Source: Bacteroidota bacterium (GTDB taxonomy: Bacteria; Bacteroidota; Bacteroidia; B-17B0; Aurantibacillaceae). Taken from it: a stretch of 51,787 nucleotides of DNA. The stretch covers positions 1 to 51,787 of the forward strand of contig PLYA01000038.1 of assembly GCA_003153315.1 (NCBI GenBank), given 5' to 3'. Below the pieces are notes generated by a model, which ran no database searches, was not told the DNA's origin, and saw only the letters and a list, made by a program, of their open reading frames with translations. Positions 25,057 through 32,292 of the stretch are shown here, one piece after another. The number at the start of each line of letters is the position of its first letter. Within the stretch, counting starts at the first letter, position 1. Made by a program: the position numbers and the translations under genes.

Positions 25057-26169
25057 TTACTTCTTATCAGCAGGAGGTGTATTTAATAAAGGAATCTTTA
25101 TTTTATCTGCTTTGGTTAAACCTTCCAGCACTTCAATGTTGATGCCATCCGATAAGCCGGTTTTGATATATTTCTTCTCATAAACGTTTGGTGATTTCTC
25201 TACTTCTACAAAAGGTTTGCTTTTTTCAAATTGCAAAACGCTTTCGGGTATGGCTAAGGTTTTATCTTTCTTCGCTAAGATAATATCCGCACTTGCACTA
25301 TAAGCCGCGCGTAAAAAAGTGCTGTTCTTCTCTTTGTTCATAGCAGCACGGATAAGGAATTGAATAGCTCCGTTTTCGGCAACCCCTTTAGGGGCAATGT
25401 ATTCTAAATTTGCATTAAAGGTTTCTCCATCAATAGCGCCAACTGTTAGTACTAGCGGCATACCTTCTTTTACTTTACCTACTTCGCTTTCATCAAGCTT
25501 GCCTTCAAAAATCATTTCACCCATGTTGGCTACGGTTACAATAGTTGTACCTTCATTAAAGGTGTTACTTTCTATAACCGAGCTTCCTTCTTTAATAGGC
25601 ACATCCAACACCATACCTGTAATGGTTGATTTTACAATCGTATTAGAGGCAGTTTCCATGCTTTTGCTAACACCTTCTTTTATGATTTGCAGATTATCTT
25701 CAGCAGCCTTCACTTCTACTTCAGCACTTTTATATTTTAAATCAGACGGAAGGAAGTCTGCTTTTGCAATAACCCCTTTATCTAAAAGGTCTTTGTTACG
25801 GTTATACTCAATAGCCGCATTATCAAAACTCACTTTAGCCTGACTGATACGCGTTTCTGCACTTTGCAGGTTAGCCATACTTGGAATGATTTTTATGCGG
25901 GCAATAACATCGCCTTCTTTAATTTCTTGTCCGGCTACTACATAAAACTTTTCTACCACACCCGATACGCGCGATTTCATATTTACTTCCTTACGAGGAA
26001 TAATAGAACCCGTAGCTACGGTTTTTTTAACAACAGCGGTATCAAATGGAGTGAGTGTTTGATAAACGACCGGTGGTTTTTGTGATTTGTTGTAGAGGTA
26101 AAAAAGGGTGTAGCCAAAAATGAAGAGTACTAAAAGAAGTAGTGTGATTTTAATTATTTTCTTGATCAT
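25057..26169 (-). CDS. macA: MacA-like periplasmic efflux adaptor
   Basis: 370 residues. One N-terminal membrane anchor (IIKITLLLLVLFIFGYTLFYLY), then a beta-barrel/lipoyl half (VNMKSRVSGVVEKFYVVAGQEIKEGDVIARI), an alpha-hairpin (about 95-165), the second lipoyl half (ITGMVLDVPIKEGSSV), and membrane-proximal beta domains. It bridges the inner-membrane ABC transporter and an outer-membrane channel. It is the last gene of the operon, 63 bp after the second permease. No TolC-like gene accompanies it, so the exit channel must be encoded elsewhere. Confidence 0.88.
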   Translation of the reverse strand: MIKKIIKITLLLLVLFIFGYTLFYLYNKSQKPPVVYQTLTPFDTAVVKKTVATGSIIPRKEVNMKSRVSGVVEKFYVVAGQEIKEGDVIARIKIIPSMANLQSAETRISQAKVSFDNAAIEYNRNKDLLDKGVIAKADFLPSDLKYKSAEVEVKAAEDNLQIIKEGVSKSMETASNTIVKSTITGMVLDVPIKEGSSVIESNTFNEGTTIVTVANMGEMIFEGKLDESEVGKVKEGMPLVLTVGAIDGETFNANLEYIAPKGVAENGAIQFLIRAAMNKEKNSTFLRAAYSASADIILAKKDKTLAIPESVLQFEKSKPFVEVEKSPNVYEKKYIKTGLSDGINIEVLEGLTKADKIKIPLLNTPPADKK

Positions 26170-26232
26170 ATTATTCGTTTGTTTAGTTATTTTTTTGCAC
26201 TCATGTATTCGCTTCGCTCGGCTGGTTATATT

Positions 26233-27489
26233 TTATTCTGTTCTTAATGCTTCTACCGGGTGAATAGCAACTGCTCTGCGCGCAGGAATAAAACCTGCTA
26301 TTAATCCACCTACAATAATTACACTTAATGCTTTTGCTGCAATACTGATATCAACCGTTGGGTTGGTAAACATAGATCCTTCTTCGTGCCCTATTAAAAC
26401 ATTTAAGCCCTCTAAACAATAAATACCTGCAGCCAATCCGGCATAGCCTGCAATGGCTGTAATAAATAAAGCTTCTAATAATATTTGAGATACGACATTA
26501 GCGGGTGTTGCACCCAAAGCACGTTTCACGCCAATTTCTTTGGTACGTTCTTTTACTACTATCAACATGATGTTACTGATACCAATAACACCTGCCAGCA
26601 GCGTACCTATACCCACAACCCAAATTAAAAGTTCTATGCCGCTAAACAAACCCATAAGTTTACCAAACTCAACACCCATGTTCCAATGCCCGATAGCTAC
26701 TTTATCATCCGGAGCAATTTTATGTCGTTCTTTTAATACGGCAATGGCTTCTTGTTCTGCCTGTTCTGCCGTAACATTATCCTTAGCTTTTACTACAAAC
26801 CAACCTACTTTGTTGGTAAAATTAAATGCTTTTTGAAAGGTAGTGAAAGGAATATAAACAGCCTGCGCATCTTCCTGCCCCTCTTGCCCACCCCGGCTAA
26901 CGCGGGTTAAACCAACCACCATAAAATACACGCCGTTAATACGAATGTATTGACCCATGGGGTTTTCATCTTTCTTAAAAAGCACTTCCTGCACACGCGG
27001 ACCAATTACACATATCTTTCTTTTATCATCAATATCCTTTTGGTTAAGGAAACGCCCTTTTACAATATCCTTTTTCATTACCAGAATAAACTCCGGATAT
27101 TGCCCCATTACATTAAAGGTGCCTGTTTTTAAACCACGCACCACATTATTACTTTGCCTGAAACCACCCAATTGGTTTTGCGGACAAACAATATCCATAG
27201 AAGGTAATTTCTTCAGCGCTTCCACATCGGCATTATCATATATAAATGTTCTGCCCGATTTTAATCCTTTATAGGGTTTGGTAGTGGGTTGCGTCCATAA
27301 GAAAAAACTATTGGTAGCTATACCGCCAAAGGCACCCATAATACCATTGCGTAAGCCATTGCCTGCACCCAACATAATAACCAGCATAAAAATACCCCAG
27401 GCCACACCAAGCATAGTCAGTGTAGTTCGCAACTTATTCTTCTTAATAGTTGCAAATATTTCCTGCCAGTTATCTCTGTCTATTACCAT
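26233..27489 (-). CDS. MacB/FtsX-type ABC permease 2
   Basis: 418 residues. TM1 after NKLRTTLTMLGVAWGIFMLV, a large periplasmic MacB core domain (about 45-290), then three TM segments at the C-terminus with the FtsX signature ERTKEIGVKRALGATPANVV. It has no fused ATPase, unlike E. coli MacB; the ATPase is separate at 28715-29416. It starts 3 bp after the first permease stop, and the two permeases are paralogous and likely form a heterodimer. Macrolide transport itself is not implied. Confidence 0.9.
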   Translation of the reverse strand: MVIDRDNWQEIFATIKKNKLRTTLTMLGVAWGIFMLVIMLGAGNGLRNGIMGAFGGIATNSFFLWTQPTTKPYKGLKSGRTFIYDNADVEALKKLPSMDIVCPQNQLGGFRQSNNVVRGLKTGTFNVMGQYPEFILVMKKDIVKGRFLNQKDIDDKRKICVIGPRVQEVLFKKDENPMGQYIRINGVYFMVVGLTRVSRGGQEGQEDAQAVYIPFTTFQKAFNFTNKVGWFVVKAKDNVTAEQAEQEAIAVLKERHKIAPDDKVAIGHWNMGVEFGKLMGLFSGIELLIWVVGIGTLLAGVIGISNIMLIVVKERTKEIGVKRALGATPANVVSQILLEALFITAIAGYAGLAAGIYCLEGLNVLIGHEEGSMFTNPTVDISIAAKALSVIIVGGLIAGFIPARRAVAIHPVEALRTE

Positions 27490-27492
27490 TAT

Positions 27493-28722
27493 TTAATCTT
27501 CCCTAAGTGCAACAACAGGTTCTATTCTTGCGGCACGTATGCTGGGTATTAATCCTGCCAAGGCACCGGATACTACTAATAATATGGTAGAGAAAATAGC
27601 CAAACCGAAATCAATCTCGGGGTCTTTAAAGAAATCGCTGTTAACCCCTACTTTGCGCATACCTTCTATTAAGGCTATGCCTAGTATCAAGCCTGTATAA
27701 CCTGCGGCACCGGTAATAAAAACACTTTCTAAAATTATTTGACTAACAATTGACAAAGGTGTTGCACCCAAGGCTTTGCGTATGCCAATTTCTTTGGTGC
27801 GTTCTTTTACTATAATCATCATAATGTTGCTTACGCCTACAATGCCTGCTATCAAAGTAAATATCCCGATGATGGTAACAAATATCTTTATTCCGTTTAA
27901 CATACCCATTGTACGGGCATACTGAACATTGTTATTGTAAACTCCTAAGGCATCTATATCAACAGGGTTAAAGTTATGCCGCCTTGCCATTAATTGTCTT
28001 ATCTCTTTTGTTATCTCTTCACTTCTTTCTACCCCGGCAGTACCTGTGCTAAGCCACATAGTTTCTACATAATTTTTTCCGTTCCAAGCTCGTTGTGCCG
28101 TAGTAAGCGGAATGTAAATACGGTTATTATCGTTATTGCCCGGGTCATCAAAAACACCTATTACCATGTAGTTGGCACCTGCCACATCAATGTATTTGCC
28201 AATAGCATCTTCCTCTTTAAACAAAGCTTCTTTCACAGGTTTTCCCATCACACAAACTTTGCTGTAATTATTTATATCATTCATATTCAGAAACCTGCCC
28301 TTTAGTATTACAGCGCATTCCAGGTTTTGATGATCAGGCATTACGGGGCGTACTAAAAACCCCGCGTGTTCTTTTTTATAACTTAATACCTTGCTGTTGT
28401 GCCCTTGATAGATAGCCGATGCATTATCAATTTCTTTTATCTCATCTTTTAGTACACTAAAATCTTCGTTGGTTAATTTTATTTCGCGGTTAGGTTTCAA
28501 GCCGTTATACGCCATAGATGTGTTGCCGCCATCTACCCAAATACTGTTTGCGGCATCGTTGCCAAACTGACTTTGCGCACCGTTTCTTAACCCATTGCCT
28601 GCACCTGATAACACCACCAATATAAAAATACCCCATGCCACACTAAAGGCAGTAAGAAAAGTGCGCAACTTGTTCTTGCCTATAGTCTCAAATATTTCCT
28701 GCCAGTTATCGCGGTTAAACAT
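27493..28722 (-). CDS. MacB/FtsX-type ABC permease 1
   Basis: 409 residues with the same layout as its neighbour: TM1 (NKLRTFLTAFSVAWGIFILVVL), periplasmic core, three C-terminal TM segments and ERTKEIGIRKALGATPLSIV. Its start codon overlaps the last 8 bases of the ATPase gene, so the two are translationally coupled. The pair of unequal permeases suggests an asymmetric transporter. Confidence 0.9.
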   Translation of the reverse strand: MFNRDNWQEIFETIGKNKLRTFLTAFSVAWGIFILVVLSGAGNGLRNGAQSQFGNDAANSIWVDGGNTSMAYNGLKPNREIKLTNEDFSVLKDEIKEIDNASAIYQGHNSKVLSYKKEHAGFLVRPVMPDHQNLECAVILKGRFLNMNDINNYSKVCVMGKPVKEALFKEEDAIGKYIDVAGANYMVIGVFDDPGNNDNNRIYIPLTTAQRAWNGKNYVETMWLSTGTAGVERSEEITKEIRQLMARRHNFNPVDIDALGVYNNNVQYARTMGMLNGIKIFVTIIGIFTLIAGIVGVSNIMMIIVKERTKEIGIRKALGATPLSIVSQIILESVFITGAAGYTGLILGIALIEGMRKVGVNSDFFKDPEIDFGLAIFSTILLVVSGALAGLIPSIRAARIEPVVALRED

Positions 28723-29416
28723 GGGTTTCGGTTACTGCTTCAGGTGTTGTTTCTTCATCAACTATCAATCCGTCTTTCAGGCGGATAATTCTGTCTGTCA
28801 TTTTACTGATGTCGTTTTCATGCGTAACCACAATAAGGGTAATACCTTCCTTGTTGATACCTTTAAACAAATCCATCACTTCCAGCGAAGTGGTAGAATC
28901 TAATGCCCCCGTAGGTTCATCGGCAAAAATAACTTTGGGTTTACCAATCAATGCCCGGGCAATCGCCACACGTTGTTTTTGTCCGCCGCTTAGCTCGCTG
29001 GGCAAATGATGCGCCCAGTCTTTTAAACCCACTTTATCTAAATATTCAAGCGCCAGTTTGTTGCGCTCTTTGCGCGAAACCTTTTGGTAGTATAATGGCA
29101 GCGCCACATTCTCCATAGCATTTTTAAACGAAAGCAAATTGAAAGACTGAAACACAAAACCCAGAAACTTGTTGCGCAAATGCGCTGCCTGTGTTTGCGA
29201 CAAGTTCTTAACCAGCGTGCCATTAAGATAATACTCTCCGCTATCGTAGTTATCCAGTATGCCCAGCACGTTTAGCAAGGTAGATTTGCCCGAGCCCGAA
29301 GAACCCATGATAGAAACAAACTCACCTTCTTTTATATGCGCGTTTATGCCCTTAAGCACCTTAAACTCGCTTTTACCTATGTGGTAAGCCTTTTGTATGT
29401 TGTTTAGTTTTATCAA
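28715..29416 (-). CDS. MacB-type ABC transporter ATPase
   Basis: I choose the TTG at 29416, giving MIKLNNIQKAYHIG, the usual N-terminus of this family; the further upstream reading would begin before the promoter at 29433-29440. That leaves 233 residues. Walker A GSSGSGKST, signature LSGGQKQR, Walker B VIFADEPTGALD, H-loop VVTHE. It powers the two permeases in a lipoprotein-release/MacB-type mechanism that works on periplasmic substrates. It is the first gene of the four-gene efflux operon. Confidence 0.92.
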   Translation of the reverse strand: MIKLNNIQKAYHIGKSEFKVLKGINAHIKEGEFVSIMGSSGSGKSTLLNVLGILDNYDSGEYYLNGTLVKNLSQTQAAHLRNKFLGFVFQSFNLLSFKNAMENVALPLYYQKVSRKERNKLALEYLDKVGLKDWAHHLPSELSGGQKQRVAIARALIGKPKVIFADEPTGALDSTTSLEVMDLFKGINKEGITLIVVTHENDISKMTDRIIRLKDGLIVDEETTPEAVTETHV

Positions 29417-29432
29417 GAGGAGGAATACGCCA

Positions 29433-29440
29433 CAAAGGTA
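29433..29440 (-). promoter_or_regulatory. Efflux operon -7 box TACCTTTG
   Basis: A perfect TAnnTTTG on the minus strand, 16 bp upstream of the chosen TTG start. It supports the short form of the ATPase. Confidence 0.55.
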
Positions 29441-29502
29441 CAGCAAGAATAGCACAAAGGCTTTCCGCCCATATAGAATTTGGCGCGTTGGTAATTATTT
29501 TA

Positions 29503-29593
29503 GGGGCGTTCCGGTGGTTTACCACCGTCGGGCTTTCCACTTCAATCTTTTGTTGATTACAACAAAAGGATTTCCGTTCCAATCCCATAACGC
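29503..29593. repeat. Dispersed palindromic element, copy 1
   Basis: Begins GGGGCGTTCCGG and ends CAATCCCATAACGC, like the element at 43736-43858. Inside are two hairpins: CGGTGG/CCACCG and a 9-bp one, CTTTTGTTG/CAACAAAAG. The conserved string GTCGGGCTTTCC matches a family of intergenic repeats I know to be common in Flavobacteriia and relatives. It fills most of the space between the efflux operon and the esterase. Confidence 0.65.
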
Positions 29594-29627
29594 AGAATTA
29601 AAACTATAAACTAAAAGAAGAATACTA

Positions 29628-30782
29628 TTATTTAATTTGTTTTGCAATTAACTCTTTTGCCCTTTTAGTATATTCCTCCGTTTTTTTAGAATCGCCTTTA
29701 TCATTATAATATTGAGCCATTTGCTCGTATGCTTTGGGGTTATTAGGATAATACTTGATATACAGCTCTAAAAAACTAAAAGCCCATTTGTCATTCTTTT
29801 CTAAAACTTTACAACGCCATGCCATACCACTAATATCAGCTTCTGGGGGAAGAACTATATATTTCATTTTTGTTGAAACCCTTTTGTAATGATTCTCAAA
29901 TATTCTGGCTGTACTATCTGTTACCTTTTGAAAAGAAGGTCTTAAGTAGAAGTCAAAAATAAATTTAAGAGCATCATAGGAGCCTATAAGTGGAACTGAA
30001 CCATGACGCTCATTTGCATAATATTTAAATGCCCATCTCAAGTCTTCGTTTTTTTCTTTCACCAAGACATCGTGAAATAAAAGAACTGACCTAATGCCAA
30101 TAGTTGCGTTTGTAGTATCTTTCTTTGCCATTGCAGTATCAGACATTCCCATAGGCATACTGTTTGCCATTGCTAAGTATAAAGTTTTATCCTTAAACTT
30201 CTTTTCCAATAATAATTTGGGTGCCTGTTTATTGAGTTTCATTTTATCCCACCATAAAGAAGGGTCTAATGCAATATAAGAATCAAATAAAGGAGTATGA
30301 TTTAAAAGAGTATTTACTACCAACAATCCTCCCAGAGAATGACCAACAAATATTCGATATGGTGCTACAGGGTATTTGGATTCAATATAAGGTATTAACT
30401 CCTTTTCTAAAAAGGAAGTAAATACTTCACCAGCTCCATTAGATTTATCATAATTAGTTGAATCATAAGTGGGGGTAAAGTCTCTATTACGATTTGTATT
30501 TAATATTCCAACCACAATCATTTCAGGAATTACATCAGTATTACTTAAGTGGCTAATTATTCCTGTAAATGAATGAAAGTTCGTTTTTCCGTCAAGAAGA
30601 TAAACAACAGGGTATTTTTTATTAACATCAAAGTTCTCAGGGAGATAAATCAATAAGTTTCTTTTTTCTTTTAGAATCGTAGAATAAACACTGTCTGTTT
30701 TACCTATATTAATGGCAGTAACATTTTGGCAAAATGAAATGAAACTAGTGAAAATAAGTAAAAGAAATAATAATTTTTTCAT
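29628..30782 (-). CDS. Exported esterase of the alpha/beta-hydrolase fold, with C-terminal TPR-like helices
   Basis: 384 residues. Signal peptide (MKKLLFLLLIFTSFISFC), then a putative-esterase (Esterase D-like) domain: oxyanion region YPVVYLLDGKTNFHS, nucleophile elbow GHSLGG (Ser about 149), and a late His in NERHGSVPL (about 262) as a probable catalytic residue. Residues about 330-384 resemble a TPR pair (YPNNPKAYEQMAQYYNDKGD). Such proteins hydrolyse acyl or siderophore esters; the substrate is unknown. The -7 box TATATTTG (30795-30788) ends only five bases before the ATG, so the leader is very short. Confidence 0.85.
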   Translation of the reverse strand: MKKLLFLLLIFTSFISFCQNVTAINIGKTDSVYSTILKEKRNLLIYLPENFDVNKKYPVVYLLDGKTNFHSFTGIISHLSNTDVIPEMIVVGILNTNRNRDFTPTYDSTNYDKSNGAGEVFTSFLEKELIPYIESKYPVAPYRIFVGHSLGGLLVVNTLLNHTPLFDSYIALDPSLWWDKMKLNKQAPKLLLEKKFKDKTLYLAMANSMPMGMSDTAMAKKDTTNATIGIRSVLLFHDVLVKEKNEDLRWAFKYYANERHGSVPLIGSYDALKFIFDFYLRPSFQKVTDSTARIFENHYKRVSTKMKYIVLPPEADISGMAWRCKVLEKNDKWAFSFLELYIKYYPNNPKAYEQMAQYYNDKGDSKKTEEYTKRAKELIAKQIK

Positions 30783-30949
30783 CCCTTCAAATATAAATAA
30801 AATTTACCCCACACACTAAAACAACCCCATGCATATAGCCATATACAGGGCGTGGTGCAGGTGGCGTTCGTAATCCGTTTCTGCCAAACTTTCCAAGCCC
30901 ATATCTCCTTAAAATAAGTAGAAGTCTATACAAAATTAGAGGGTATCTA

Positions 30950-31302
30950 CCTAAAACGGGCAGATACCTAAACAAAACATTTCGTCGCCTAAATGAAATA
31001 TCCCGTTAACGGTACAAAATATTCCGTTGACGGCACAATGTAAACAGTTGACGGTAGAAAATATCCCGTCACCGAAACAAAACATCTCGTTAACGCCACA
31101 AATTAGTTCGTCGACGCCACAAAAAGTTGCGTTGACGCAACAAAATATCTCGTCGACGCAACAGAATATCTCATTGACGCAACAAAACATTTCGTCACCT
31201 AAACAAAGTATCTCGTTGACGCAACAAAATATCTCGTTACCGAAATATTTGAAAATACCACCGGATAAATGCCGGTTTTTGCCTAAAACAGGCATTTATG
31301 CA
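30950..31302. repeat. Degenerate 21-bp tandem array 3
   Basis: Thirteen clear 21-bp units from 30967 to 31239, with three weaker units on to about 31302 and a partial one at 30950. The common core resembles ACGCAACAAAATATCTCG. Unit starts: 30967, 30988, 31009, 31030, 31051, 31072, 31093, 31114, 31135, 31156, 31177, 31198, 31219. Both strands are free of stops across most of the array; the minus strand reads VNEIFCC-like heptapeptides. It occupies the gap between the diverging esterase and lipoprotein genes. I see nothing else supportable in 30796-30949. Confidence 0.9.
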
Positions 31303-31383
31303 TTTTAAGTAAAAATAACTTTTAGTCTGCCTGTAAGTCTGTAAATAGAATTAGTTTTATGGCTTATTCTTAAAACAACAGGT

Positions 31384-32277
31384 ATGTATAAAACGCTACT
31401 CAACTTTATTTTCTTTGTTATTATTTTACTTATCTCGTCATGCTCTCAGGCACCGGCATTAAAAAGTTCTTATCAAAAAACACCTGTAACGGTTGACGGA
31501 ACTGCATCTGAATGGCGCATACCCCTTAGGTTTTACGACCCAGATACCAAACTGAATTACAGTCTTACCAACGATGATGATAAAATTTATTTGTGTGCCC
31601 GCATTGTAGATGAGCTGTCTCAGGCCAAAGTGGTGCGCAACGGTATTTACGTTTGGTTTGATACCCTGGCTAAAAAAAATAAGGCGGTGGGTATTTTGTT
31701 TCCGGTACCTGATAAAAGTTCGGACGAGTTTCAGCCAAGTAACCGTTCGGGAGATGGTAATAAACGTTCATATAGCCTGGAGGCTATTAAGAAAAAGTTT
31801 TTGCAGCAGGCAAACCAAATGCAGCTTACCGGCTTTAAAAGCGGTATACCCGATTTTTTGGCGGCTTCTGAAAATGAATATGGAATAAAGGTGAGCATTA
31901 ACTGGGATGTAAATAATATTATGATTTATGAAGCGGCCATTCCCTTTAAAACCTTTTACAAAGATAAACTGACTGCTAAAGACAGCCTGAAGAACTTTGA
32001 TTTTTCTATAACCATACAGGGTTTTCCTGCTCCTGAAAAAGCAGATGACGGCAGCAGCAATGCCAGCGGTGGTGTGCCGGGTGCAGGTGCCGGCGGAGGA
32101 ATGGGCGGCATGGGTGGCAACAGTGGTATGGGCGGGCGAGGTGGCATGGGCGGCGGCATGAATGGTGCAGCCGGTGGCGGCAATGCCCGTGGCATGCGTA
32201 CAGGTAATGCGGTGGAAGTAAACCCTATGTATGTAACCAATAGTTTTTGGGCTAAAATAAGATTGGCAGCTAAATAA
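31384..32277 (+). CDS. Lipoprotein with a CBM9-like domain and a Gly-rich insert
   Basis: 297 residues. Signal ending LISSCSQ (lipobox). Residues about 30-215 resemble a DOMON/CBM9-like beta-sandwich (VTVDGTASEWRIPLRFYD, NDDDKIYLCARIVDE). Residues about 220-277 are a Gly/Met-rich insert (GGMGGMGGNSGMGGRG), after which a last strand follows (VTNSFWAKIRLAAK), so the Gly-rich part is a loop within the fold rather than a tail. The outer-membrane receptor gene starts 15 bp later and also has a Gly-rich stretch; they are probably co-transcribed and may work together at the outer membrane. Confidence 0.75.
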   Translation: MYKTLLNFIFFVIILLISSCSQAPALKSSYQKTPVTVDGTASEWRIPLRFYDPDTKLNYSLTNDDDKIYLCARIVDELSQAKVVRNGIYVWFDTLAKKNKAVGILFPVPDKSSDEFQPSNRSGDGNKRSYSLEAIKKKFLQQANQMQLTGFKSGIPDFLAASENEYGIKVSINWDVNNIMIYEAAIPFKTFYKDKLTAKDSLKNFDFSITIQGFPAPEKADDGSSNASGGVPGAGAGGGMGGMGGNSGMGGRGGMGGGMNGAAGGGNARGMRTGNAVEVNPMYVTNSFWAKIRLAAK

Positions 32278-32292
32278 ATGGAGTAACAAGCT

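Noticed and set aside
30787..30975. 62-residue minus-strand open frame next to array 3
   Set aside because: It overlaps the esterase promoter and the array and has no recognisable features.
30951..31308. Open frames on both strands of array 3 as genes
   Set aside because: Both strands are open at once, as expected for a low-complexity repeat lacking stops; no start context.
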